Both the position numbers and the translations under genes were made by a program. From Tritrichomonas foetus (Eukaryota; Parabasalia; Tritrichomonadida; Tritrichomonadidae), in contig MLAK01000751.1 in the NCBI GenBank assembly GCA_001839685.1, forward strand, positions 24,508 to 67,261: a DNA stretch of 42,754 bases. Direction: 5' to 3'. The notes under the pieces were generated by a model. The model did not search any database and was not told the origin of the DNA. It saw nothing but the letters and a program-made list of their open reading frames with translations. This document shows, one piece after another, positions 1-8,234 of this stretch. The first letter of the stretch is position 1; every line of letters starts with the position of its first letter.

Positions 1-2
1 TA

Positions 3-866
3 CAACCAGAATTAGAGATCAAAGAACAAGAAATACAACCAGAAATAGAACACGAAAAAGAAGAATCATCATCAACATCAGATTCAGAATCAACATCAGA
101 ATCAAAATCAACATCAGAATCAAAATCAACATCAGAATCAAAATCAACATCAGAATCAAAATCAACATCAGATTCAGAATCAACATCAGAACATAAAGAA
201 GAAGCACAACCAAAATTAGAACAAAAGCAAGAATCAGAATCCAAATCACATAAATCTAAATCAGAACGAAAGCATAAACACAAGCATAAGCGAAAACATA
301 GAACTGAATCTAAACAAGAGTCTAAATCTGAATCAGATTCTCAATCAACAACGGAACATGTTACAAGGGATGCAATTATTACAGTCGTACCAGATGGAAA
401 AGATGAGTCGACGAATGTTTGGGAGAAACGTGTTATTCGAGGCCGAATAGTCAAAGCGAAGAAACTTCCACGCTCCTCTCGTGCAAAAGGAGTATATGCC
501 CAAATTTTCGTTAAGAGAGCACTTCTTAATGATGCAGAAAAGAAAAGTGGCTCATTCTTTACAAAAATTCGCAAGAAGGTTCGTAATCCTAAATTTTCCC
601 AAAGATTTATCTTTAGTAGTGTTAGGCCTGGTGACATTGTTGAAGTAAAGGTTTTCATGATAGTCAAAAATTTGAAGGATCATGTATTAATAGGTTATTC
701 CTCTATCCCTGTTGAAAAACTTCCTACTAAAAAGGAAGAGAGAGTGAAATTAGCATTACAAAAGCAAGAAGGTGATACTGTGATTTCATCAAAGAAGAAG
801 GGAAGAAAATACAGAAGAATTATTCTGGAAATTGGATGCATGGCTCGAGCAGATAATACATTATAA
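3..866 (+). CDS. C-terminal part of a low-complexity protein with a C2-like domain (5' truncated by window edge)
   Basis: The frame is open from base 3 to a TAA at 864-866, giving 287 residues with no start inside the window, so the gene begins upstream. The first ~115 residues are Glu/Ser/Lys-rich and include six 18-bp repeats coding for TSESKS or TSDSES, followed by a Lys/His/Arg-rich stretch around residues 83-100. The last ~160 residues are ordinary globular sequence. The part around WEKRVIRGRIVKAKKLP, followed by alternating strands and FIFSSVRPGDIVEVKVF, resembles a C2 domain (membrane or Ca2+-binding beta sandwich), but I do not see a clear set of Ca2+-binding aspartates. Function is unknown; a membrane-targeting or scaffold role is inference. 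Confidence is high that it is coding and moderate for the C2 call. Confidence 0.75.
   Translation, partial: QPELEIKEQEIQPEIEHEKEESSSTSDSESTSESKSTSESKSTSESKSTSESKSTSDSESTSEHKEEAQPKLEQKQESESKSHKSKSERKHKHKHKRKHRTESKQESKSESDSQSTTEHVTRDAIITVVPDGKDESTNVWEKRVIRGRIVKAKKLPRSSRAKGVYAQIFVKRALLNDAEKKSGSFFTKIRKKVRNPKFSQRFIFSSVRPGDIVEVKVFMIVKNLKDHVLIGYSSIPVEKLPTKKEERVKLALQKQEGDTVISSKKKGRKYRRIILEIGCMARADNTL
75..182 (+). repeat. Six tandem 18-bp in-frame repeats
   Basis: Units begin at 75, 93, 111, 129, 147 and 165. The four central units are identical (ACATCAGAATCAAAATCA, coding TSESKS). The first and last are identical to each other (ACATCAGATTCAGAATCA, coding TSDSES). The array is in frame with the surrounding gene, so copy-number change would lengthen or shorten a disordered acidic/Ser segment without a frameshift. 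Confidence 0.95.
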
Positions 867-1586
867 GTAAATTTTTTTGGAATCTATTCTATTCTATGAC
901 TTCTTTCTCTTAATATGAACATCATCAGTAGCTCATTCATTTATGCGAGGAACAATTTGGAGTTTTTACTTTCCATGCGTCAAAACATACACTAAATAAA
1001 ATTACAGACATTATAAATACGGAATCCGAACGATATAAAGAAATTGAAAGATTGACGTCATTGATAATTTGAAAATTACTTAAAATCTAAACGTCTAATC
1101 AAAAATACTTACTAATTATATGAATACCATCCATGAGAACTGCTTTATAAAACTCAAATAATGGTGGAATTGATGTGATAGTTTTCAATTTTTTTTTTTT
1201 TTTCGTTTTTTAATTTCTCTTTATTAATTGCCATAAATTGTATACAACGACCATGACTCGACTAGACATACCAACGTGATCATTAATTGATATGAAAATT
1301 TGAAAGAAATTCATAGTTCATCGTCTCTCAATCCATGTTGATAGATGACAATTTCAGAAGGCCCAATGCAACTTTTTACGATATTACACAGAATCATTTT
1401 CAATCATAAATAATCTAATTTCGCTTTGAAAACTAAATACATTTTATTCGAAATCAAATGAAAAAGTTGACGAATAATCTCCAACGCAATAATGTTTATT
1501 CAAAACTAAAAAAGAACTAACTGAAATGTATTTTTCGCTCTCAATCTTATTCAATTCAGAGACTTCATTTTTTCGAAAATCTTAAT
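867..1586. other. Non-coding interval between the C2 gene and the Myb gene
   Basis: AT-rich sequence with no sustained open frame. It holds a T15 run (1189-1203) and a perfect TGACGTCA palindrome at 1053-1060. No tRNA-like or long hairpin structure was seen. The last ~25 bases carry the Inr of the Myb gene. Confidence 0.6.
1565..1570 (+). promoter_or_regulatory. Initiator (Inr) of the Myb gene
   Basis: TCATTT matches the Trichomonas Inr (TCAYW, extended TCAYTW). The predicted +1 A at 1567 lies 20 bases before the ATG, a typical short trichomonad leader. The motif is short and common in AT-rich DNA, so position is the main support. Confidence 0.5.
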
Positions 1587-2543
1587 ATGAACTATTCCAT
1601 GTCCTTATATCCATCAATGCAGATGCCCCACATACCCCAAATGTCACACCTGCAACAAATGCAGGTCATCCATCAAATGCACCAAGTTCCATTACAAAGC
1701 TTTAATACATTTCATAACGTTTATAGCCCTCTTAATACTTCACTTCCTTCCTCTCTTAACCCTCCCTCGTATAGTGAACTATCTGCCAATTCTAAACATT
1801 CCAAGCATAAGTTCACGCCAGAGGAAGATGAAAGATTGACCATGATTGTGACAAAATGCGGCGAATCCAATTGGAAGAGAATTGCCGAGCAGATGGGAAC
1901 AAGAAACTGCAGGCAGTGCCGAGAAAGGTGGAAGAATTACCTCTCTCCAAGCGTATGCAAAGATCCATGGACAGCTCAAGAAGATGAGCTGCTCCAAGAG
2001 AAGTATAAAGAGTATGGTTCTCAGTGGTCCCTTATTGCAAAATTCTTTCCTTCGCGCACAGACGTCAACCTGAAGAACCGCTGGGTTGTTCTGACAAATC
2101 ACACCGTTCAAGAGAAGCGGGTGAGAAGGAAAGCCGGCAATAAAGTCAACAGTAGCATCAATATCAACGAGGAAGAAGAAGATTTTGATGATAGTTTTTC
2201 TGTTGACGATAGCTGCTTCAATGCCCATCTCGAAATCGCAAATGACGAATCTTCCGAAACTTCATTAGTTGTTTGCGATTCTTCAGCTACAACATCACCG
2301 ATGACACCAAGCATGTCGGAAATGACAAGCGAGTTAAATCAAATTTCAAAAACTCATTCTCAGAGTGAAGAGGTCATTTTGAGAAATTCTACAAAAGACA
2401 TGGCTGACAGTCCGCCAGAGTCAAACATAGATGTGAAGGATGAGTTCGACGATCAGTTCTTTCACATGGAGCTTTCGGTTTACAATGATGAAGATGTAAG
2501 TAATCTTTTCGGGAATGATGATTACGAACTCTTCTCTTTTTAA
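1587..2543 (+). CDS. Two-repeat Myb-like DNA-binding protein
   Basis: 318 residues. A Met/Gln/His-rich N-terminus (about 1-70) is followed by two Myb/SANT repeats. Repeat 1 (about 75-121) runs from KFTPEEDERL to CRERWKNYL with Trp at the expected spacing. Repeat 2 (about 128-172) runs from DPWTAQEDELL to LKNRWVVL, with the first Trp present and later hydrophobic positions kept. This is the R2R3-type arrangement found in the large trichomonad Myb family; in T. vaginalis such proteins bind promoter elements, including the M3 core element. The C-terminal ~150 residues are acidic and Ser-rich, ending in a Phe-rich acidic patch that could activate transcription (inference). GC content looks higher than in flanking DNA. 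The ATG is chosen because an Inr lies 20 bases upstream. Confidence 0.93.
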   Translation: MNYSMSLYPSMQMPHIPQMSHLQQMQVIHQMHQVPLQSFNTFHNVYSPLNTSLPSSLNPPSYSELSANSKHSKHKFTPEEDERLTMIVTKCGESNWKRIAEQMGTRNCRQCRERWKNYLSPSVCKDPWTAQEDELLQEKYKEYGSQWSLIAKFFPSRTDVNLKNRWVVLTNHTVQEKRVRRKAGNKVNSSININEEEEDFDDSFSVDDSCFNAHLEIANDESSETSLVVCDSSATTSPMTPSMSEMTSELNQISKTHSQSEEVILRNSTKDMADSPPESNIDVKDEFDDQFFHMELSVYNDEDVSNLFGNDDYELFSF

Positions 2544-2863
2544 CTAGATTATTTACAAACACAACGGAAACAAATAATATTTGTCTAACTTCATGTTTTC
2601 ATCATATGTGATTGGTTTTATAGAAGAAACCATTTTATACATCGATGAGACATTTTATGTTTTTTTTATATCGAAAATTCTATGAATTCATGCAATTGTC
2701 GTATGAATATTATTTCGAACTCGCATTCAGCATCTTTCGAAGATGAGTATGGAACGCGAATTCCCGACGCTCACGAGTTGCGCGTCATGTTTTGTTTACA
2801 ATTTTTTTGAAGACCGTCCTCAAGAAAGATGATGGTTTATTTTTTGTACATAGTTTTGTACAA
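2544..2863. other. Downstream region of the Myb gene, with local hairpins
   Basis: No convincing coding frame. From about 2710 the sequence is less AT-rich than usual intergenic DNA here and has several inverted repeats: CATCTT/AAGATG at 2731-2745, AACTCG/CGAGTT at 2718-2723 and 2774-2779, ACCGTC/GATGGT at 2813-2818 and 2831-2836, and TTTGTACA/TGTACAAA at 2843-2864. Some of this may be the 5' part of the structured RNA called next. Confidence 0.4.
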
Positions 2864-3082
2864 AGTTGGGCCAACACATGCAGGCCGCGCGAGGATGCTT
2901 GCACGACCTTACCAAACTTGATAAACAATCTTCAGCTATTTCTTTTAAAAATTTGTCCCTGGTGGAGCAGATAATTGACTGTGATTAATTATCTGAAGTG
3001 GTTTGGCTTTCCTCTGGGAATGGCTGACTGCTCAAAAATAGGCAATTCGGCTTTTGTAACAAAAGTTGATTGCTCGTTTTTT
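2864..3082 (+). ncRNA. Candidate structured RNA with SRP-RNA-like S-domain, ending in an oligo-T terminator
   Basis: Nested complementary segments can be drawn by eye. An outer helix AGTTGGGCCA/TGGCTGACT (2864-2873 with 3021-3029, one bulge) encloses a hairpin TGCAGG/CTTGCA (2879-2903) and a long arm: CCAAAC/GTTTGG (2912-2917, 3001-3006), CTTCAG/CTGAAG (2930-2935, 2993-2998) and an apical hairpin at 2951-2972. The apex contains GTC, six bases, then GGAGCAG, the same spacing as the SRP54-binding loop of helix 8 in eukaryotic SRP RNA. The order junction, short hairpin, long arm matches helices 5, 6 and 8. A 3' hairpin (3042-3073) precedes T6 at 3077-3082, which suits RNA polymerase III termination. 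Weak points: no Alu-domain motif, no clear GNAR loop in the short hairpin, and 5' end unknown. RNase P/MRP or another RNA is possible. Confidence 0.38.
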
Positions 3083-3166
3083 AGAATCGATTAATTGTTG
3101 ATTAATTAATAATTAATTAATAATTTGATTGATTTGTTCATCACTCAAAAGTGTGAATAATTCATT

Positions 3167-3327
3167 CGTAGAACTCTTTAAACAGAGTTCTGCGGTCTAA
3201 TATAATAAGATGAGATGAATAATTTAATTATTAGCATAATGTGAATAATTAGTGTAACTAGCCTTAACTTGGTTTAAGATCCTTCCTTTAATCTTAATGG
3301 TTATAGGGGTTACACCTTCCCTTTTTT
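3167..3327 (+). ncRNA. Candidate small RNA: two strong hairpins followed by T6
   Basis: Hairpin 1 has ten-base-pair arms, CGTAGAACTC (3167-3176) with GAGTTCTGCG (3185-3194), one G-U pair and an 8-nt loop. Hairpin 2 has three stacked helices: GTGTAAC/GTTACAC (3252-3258 with 3309-3315), CCTTAAC with GTTATAGG (3262-3268 with 3300-3307, one bulge) and TTAAGAT/ATCTTAA (3274-3280 with 3291-3297), closed by a 10-nt loop. About 57 AT-rich bases separate them. ACACC and then a T6 run (3322-3327) follow the second hairpin. The hairpin-hinge-hairpin-ACA layout is reminiscent of an H/ACA guide RNA, but I cannot show an H box or a target. It could also be a remnant of an inverted-repeat element. Confidence 0.28.
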
Positions 3328-3730
3328 ATGCTTATTTTTATCTACTAAATTAAATCTCATATAATATCTTTTCCTTTTTTTTCTTTTTACTCTTTATTCT
3401 TTGATGTTCATTGTTTTTATGTCGACATATTAATGTTATTCTATACCCCAGGCACTTCTCTATCGTCTTTTTCAAATAATATTATTGATGAAATATTTTC
3501 TTTATTTGAGCAAAATTACATGGCAGTTATGATTGTAAAGTGGGAGTAATGGAGTTATTTGAGTTAAATCCATCAATAATACAGCCTATTTTAATAACGA
3601 TTTAAATATTCCTTAATATTCGCCAATTGATTATGACATCTCCATTTGAAATCATTATAACGACAACATATATCCATATATTATATTATGGTACGTAAAA
3701 ATTCCAAAAATATAACCTTGTTTACACTTG

Positions 3731-3733
<3 letters not shown>

Positions 3734-3771
<38 letters not shown>
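3734..3771. repeat. Homopolymer T38
   Basis: An uninterrupted run of 38 T residues in non-coding DNA. Such tracts are mutable and the length may be an assembly estimate. Confidence 0.9.
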
Positions 3772-3772
<1 letters not shown>

Positions 3773-4383
3773 ATGAAAAAGGTATTTTACATATTTTAGA
3801 AATGGTATGGTGTATCAAAAGATTTTATTATTGAAGTACTATCTTTGCGGGATTTTTAACGCTGGCATTAAAGAAAATCACATAAACAAAATTGAAAGAA
3901 TTAGATCGTTCAAATTAAAAAATGTTATTGAAAAATTTCAATTCAAATATATAAAAACAAAATTTTCGACATTGAAAAGCCCTATCCTATTATCAAAAAT
4001 TTCCCACTCCCGTAATTTATCACCAAAAGCATGAAAAATCGTTTAGGATGGTGTTCGAGATCATCAATCAATCTTTTTTAAATTAATCTCTAATAATAAC
4101 ATTTTTGATTTTATATTTCAGCGGTGCCGCTACCATGTTAGAAAATACCACGATAAAATTGTTAAATTTTAAAAATTCAATTTATAACCTATTGAATTTT
4201 GTGAGCATTGTACATTTTTATATGATCAGTGATTCGCTACATCTTCTCAATTATTAAGGATACATTCAAAATATGCCATACAATTATCAAACGATAAATG
4301 CGAATTTACAACTTTTTCAATATACCAATCAATTTTCTATTCGAGATTCTCAAATTTTACATAGAATAATTTCTCTCATAGTG

Positions 4384-4394
4384 TCACTTCATTA
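4384..4394 (+). promoter_or_regulatory. Overlapping Inr motifs of the transketolase gene
   Basis: TCACTT (4384-4389) and TCATTA (4389-4394) both fit the extended Trichomonas Inr. They place the start of transcription 11-16 bases before the ATG. Confidence 0.55.
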
Positions 4395-4401
4395 TTAATA
4401 A

Positions 4402-6402
4402 ATGACTGACATCGATACACAATCAGTAAACTCAATCCGTATTTTAGCAATGGATACAGTACACAAGGCCAACTCAGGCCATCCCGGCGCACCATTAGGA
4501 CTTGCACCAGTTTCCCACATCTTATGGTCAAAATTCATGGACTTCGACCCAGACTGGATCAATCACGACCGTTTCGTATTAAGCTGTGGACATGCATCAG
4601 CTCTTTTATATTCAATGTTACACATTCACACAAATGTTTTATCAATCGACGATCTTAAGCAATTCAGACAATATGGAAGCAAAACAGCAGGACACCCAGA
4701 ACACCATCTCGTCCCCGCAATTGATGTAACAACTGGTCCACTTGGGCAAGGAATTTCAAATGCAGTCGGACTTTCAGTTGCTTCACATTATCTCGCCGCT
4801 CGATTCAACAAGCCAGATATTCAAATTTTCACCAACAAAGTCTGGTGCATTGCCTCTGATGGTGATATGATGGAAGGTGTTCAAGCAGAAGCCGCTTCAT
4901 TCGCAGGACACCAAAAACTCGACAATTTAATCGTTTTCTGGGACAATAATAAAGTTACAATTGATGGACACACGGACATCGCCTTCACTGAAAATGTTCC
5001 AATGCGTTACAGAGCTTATGGCTGGCACACTATTAGTGTTAAAAACGCTGATACCGATTTCAAAGGAATTGAATCAGCCATCATTGAAGCCCTTCAAGTG
5101 AAAGATAAGCCAGTCCTTATCGAACTTAACACAACAATTGGATTTGGATCAGATGTTGCCGATACACCAAAAGTTCACGGAACACCATTAAACAAAGAAC
5201 AATTGGCAAATATTAAAAAGAAGTTTGGATTCAACCCAGATGAATTCTTTACAGTTCCACAAGCAGTTTATGATCATTATGCAAAAGTTCGTGCAAGAAC
5301 ACACAAGAAAGTTGAAGAATGGAATACTAAATATGCTCAATATGCTTCCAAATATCCAGAAGACTATAAAGTTCTTCAATCAATCATCAATGGAAACTTC
5401 ACACTTGAAGAATTCCAGAAATTCATGCCAAAAGTAAACGAAAAGAACGTCGGAACACGTGTTACTTCAGGATTAGTCTTAAATGTTCTTGCAAAGAATC
5501 TTCCTGGACTTATTGGAGGATCAGCCGATCTTACACCATCAAATAATACAGCTTTAGATGGTGAGAAAACATTCAAACCAGGTGTTCGTGATGGAAGATA
5601 CATTGAATTCGGAATTCGTGAACATGGAATGCAAGCAATCGCTAATGGTATCCAATATTATGGATTCAAAGGACTTGTTCCATTTACGGCTACATTCTTC
5701 GTTTTCTTCCAATACCTTCTTCCATCAATTCGTGTCGCAGCTCTTGAAAGTTTAAGAGAAATCATCATTTTGACACACGATTCAATTGGCGTTGGGGAAG
5801 ATGGACCAACACATCAACCTGTTGAAAGCTTAGCAATGTTGAGAGCATTACCAAACATTAATGTTTTCCGCCCAGCTGATCAACTCGAAGTTTCAGCTTG
5901 CTACACTGCAGGATTAACAGGTCCAAGCCGTCCATCAATTTTCGTATTATCACGTCAAAATGCTCCACCACTTGAAGGATCATCATTTGAAGGTGCTTTG
6001 AAAGGTGGTTATGTGGTTAAGAAAGTTGAAAATCCAAAACTTGTTATTGTTGGAACAGGAACAGAAGTTAACTTAGCACTGAAAACAGCAGAATTACTGC
6101 CATTCCCAGTTCAAGTCGTTTCTCTTCCATGCATGGAAATATATAACACACAATCCAAAGAATACAAGAGATCAGTTTTCCCTAAGGATGTTCCAGTTCT
6201 TTCAGTTGAAGCTGCTTGCAGCTTTGGATGGGAAAGATATTCACACAAACACGTTGGCGTTGATACATTTGGACTTTCTGCACCAGCCAACAAAGTTTAT
6301 GAACACTTTGGTCTCGTTCCAGAAAAAGTCGCAGAAAAAGCTAAGCAATTAGTCGACTTTTATTCAAAGTACCCCGTTCCAGAACTTGTTGAAAGAATCT
6401 AA
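4402..6402 (+). CDS. tkt: Transketolase
   Basis: 666 residues, the usual length of the family. The enzyme moves two-carbon ketol units between sugar phosphates in the non-oxidative pentose phosphate pathway, using thiamine diphosphate and a divalent metal. Visible family motifs are NSGHPGAPLG near the N-terminus, GPLGQG around residue 115, the metal/TPP site SDGDMMEG (152-159, with Ser where Gly is common) followed by DNN, the catalytic Glu in GIREHGM (Glu407), and GEDGPTHQP. The C-terminal domain (FGLSAPANKVYEHFGL) is complete. No N-terminal extension is seen, so it is probably cytosolic. Codons are richer in C and G than in neighbouring genes, as expected for a well-expressed metabolic gene. 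The stop overlaps TAAA. Identification is secure; whether the gene came by lateral transfer cannot be judged here. Confidence 0.97.
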   Translation: MTDIDTQSVNSIRILAMDTVHKANSGHPGAPLGLAPVSHILWSKFMDFDPDWINHDRFVLSCGHASALLYSMLHIHTNVLSIDDLKQFRQYGSKTAGHPEHHLVPAIDVTTGPLGQGISNAVGLSVASHYLAARFNKPDIQIFTNKVWCIASDGDMMEGVQAEAASFAGHQKLDNLIVFWDNNKVTIDGHTDIAFTENVPMRYRAYGWHTISVKNADTDFKGIESAIIEALQVKDKPVLIELNTTIGFGSDVADTPKVHGTPLNKEQLANIKKKFGFNPDEFFTVPQAVYDHYAKVRARTHKKVEEWNTKYAQYASKYPEDYKVLQSIINGNFTLEEFQKFMPKVNEKNVGTRVTSGLVLNVLAKNLPGLIGGSADLTPSNNTALDGEKTFKPGVRDGRYIEFGIREHGMQAIANGIQYYGFKGLVPFTATFFVFFQYLLPSIRVAALESLREIIILTHDSIGVGEDGPTHQPVESLAMLRALPNINVFRPADQLEVSACYTAGLTGPSRPSIFVLSRQNAPPLEGSSFEGALKGGYVVKKVENPKLVIVGTGTEVNLALKTAELLPFPVQVVSLPCMEIYNTQSKEYKRSVFPKDVPVLSVEAACSFGWERYSHKHVGVDTFGLSAPANKVYEHFGLVPEKVAEKAKQLVDFYSKYPVPELVERI

Positions 6403-6996
6403 AAATTTACTTATTATGGATAGATATTGATAAAAAATTAAATCAAAATTTTCTTTTCTTTTTCTTTTCTTTTATTTCACATCAAATAGCTTATGCTAAC
6501 AATTAATGAATATCACTAAAGTTAGCACAAATGCAATGGTAATGAATCATGATTTTTGTTGTTAATTGAATCATTCTCATGAACATTAATTAAAAGGTAT
6601 TGCTTTAAAATTCATTCCTCAAATTTAGGAAGTCAATCTTGTTCATAATAAATCACTTTTGTGATGCTTCTTTGAAAATTCAAAATGACGCATCAAATAA
6701 TTTATACTCATACTTTCGAATGAGGTTAAAATTTGAGGGTAGTTGATGTATGTGGGTTATGTTTGTAAAAAGAAAAAATCATATTTTTTATAAACTTGTC
6801 GTCAAAAAAAGACAAAAATGGGCTTGATCCAAAGTTTGAGAGATAAATTCAAAATTTGAATATCAAACATTTTTTACGATCACTTTTTCGCCGATGAAAT
6901 AATAGTTATTCTATAGTTTATAAATCGTGTCTATTGAAAAATCTATTTTATTATCGACTATTCACAGAATTTTTTTTCACCTTTTTCTCAGCATTC
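6403..6996. other. Non-coding interval
   Basis: AT-rich spacer between transketolase and the Asn-rich gene. A TCACA Inr-like motif at 6962-6966 lies 33 bases before the next ATG. I see no RNA structure or gene. Confidence 0.55.
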
Positions 6997-7938
6997 ATGC
7001 CAACCCTCTACTTGCGGATAACTCAAATTCGTGGATATCCAATTGCAAATGATATGTCAATGAAAGCAGTACAAGTGAGTTCACCACATACTAATACATC
7101 TGATGTATTATCTTTGTGTAGAGATGATGGAAACGTTCTTGAGTCAGAAAAAATCTGGGAATTCAATATTGATTCTAATGGCCCACCACAAACACTATAT
7201 GTGAAGCTTCTTGATATTGGATCAGTCGAATTGGAAATTGCTCGTTTTGCTTTATCAACATCATGGTTTCCACATAATATTCATGTCACTCAGCATTTCC
7301 CATTGAAGCCATTGGTTCCATCGATCGGAACTCCAATCGCAATTATCGACATTCAATTATCCAATCCTGAATTTCAGCCTTTTGATTGCCCCAAAGGTGA
7401 AATGAACATAAAACCACAATGGAGGCCGTTAAATCCATATTTCCCACCTAAACAAGAAACAAGTGAAACCAATAATCATTTACAACAAAATAATAATCCA
7501 AATTCAAATGATCCAAATAGAAACCAAAATGATTCATCACCAAACAATAAACATAATCATTCAAAAACCTCAGAATTATCAAAATTTCCAAGTTTAAATG
7601 ATGATGTCAGTAAACCAAAATCGCTTTTCTCAAAGTTTCCTGGCTTTTCAGTGCGAAGAGAGTCGCTCTCAACTTTGAAAGCAAATGTGGAAACTGCTGA
7701 TATTGAAGTTGACAAACATCGAAGAAAGTCTTTTCAATCTCCTCCATCAAGATACAATGAAACGAATACAAATTTGAGAACAATGTTGGACATTGACCAA
7801 ATAGAAACAAACACAATATCTCAATATCAGCTATCCTTCTCAAAATATGCTTTCACTCCTGAATTGATTCGATCCAAATGTTTCGATCCGGAAATTGCAC
7901 AATATGAGTGTGACTTAAGACACCACATGAACAAGTGA
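6997..7938 (+). CDS. Asn-rich protein with an N-terminal C2-like domain, function unknown
   Basis: 313 residues from the ATG at 6997. The open frame extends upstream only to a TTG, and the upstream residues are Phe/Tyr-rich, as read-through of T-rich leader would be; a TCACA motif lies inside that stretch, so the ATG is preferred. Residues 1-130 start MPTLYLRITQIRGYPI and show repeated beta-strand patterns and a second element (IAIIDIQLSNP) compatible with a C2-like fold. Residues ~145-195 are Asn/Gln/Ser-rich and disordered. The C-terminal third contains a basic Ser-rich stretch (SKFPGFSVRRESLSTLK) and an unassigned conserved-looking end. I do not recognise a named family; a phospholipid- or protein-binding role would be inference. 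Confidence 0.72.
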   Translation: MPTLYLRITQIRGYPIANDMSMKAVQVSSPHTNTSDVLSLCRDDGNVLESEKIWEFNIDSNGPPQTLYVKLLDIGSVELEIARFALSTSWFPHNIHVTQHFPLKPLVPSIGTPIAIIDIQLSNPEFQPFDCPKGEMNIKPQWRPLNPYFPPKQETSETNNHLQQNNNPNSNDPNRNQNDSSPNNKHNHSKTSELSKFPSLNDDVSKPKSLFSKFPGFSVRRESLSTLKANVETADIEVDKHRRKSFQSPPSRYNETNTNLRTMLDIDQIETNTISQYQLSFSKYAFTPELIRSKCFDPEIAQYECDLRHHMNK

Positions 7939-8234
7939 AAGCTAACATCATGAATTTTGTTTTAATAAATTGTTAACAATAAAAAATTGAATTAAAAATA
8001 TTTTATCAAATCTTTTTTGTTACTAACTCAGTTATTATCACATTTATCTTCATCGTGATGAGTAAACAACTTGCATTTTTTTGGAATGAGCAGAATATGG
8101 AAATGATAATGAAAGTATTCGAATCATCGATTTTGGATCAATGCTCTAAAATCACCTAAAATTTTTACATTTATCAAAAAAGACAATTGAATTTCTATTT
8201 AGCCATCACTCATACTTAACAGACATATTCAATT
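7939..8234. other. Short non-coding spacer with Inr-like motifs
   Basis: AT-rich spacer. TCACT (8206-8210) and TCATA (8210-8214) fit the Inr and lie 23-27 bases before the golgin ATG. Nothing else is seen. Confidence 0.45.

Larger units (their letters stand above)
3328..4401. other. Non-coding interval upstream of transketolase
   Basis: Very AT-rich, with no credible gene. It contains the T38 tract at 3734-3771. A short open frame at 3807-4034 has the Ile/Lys/Asn composition expected of random AT-rich sequence, and I do not call it. The last 20 bases carry Inr motifs for transketolase. Confidence 0.55.

Noticed and set aside
19..249. Reverse-strand Leu/Ile-rich frame opposite the C2 gene repeats
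   Set aside because: It is the complement of the Ser/Glu repeat array, an artefact of low complexity.
918..1077. Peptide-like fragments in two frames after the C2 gene
   Set aside because: Both frames are short and broken by stops; no family resemblance, so a pseudogene cannot be supported.
2792..2974. 60-codon open frame across the structured region
   Set aside because: Residues look random and the region is better explained by RNA pairing; the frame ends inside the arm.
3807..4034. 75-codon open frame downstream of the T38 tract
   Set aside because: Ile/Lys/Asn-rich composition of random AT-rich sequence, no promoter motif and no recognisable domain.
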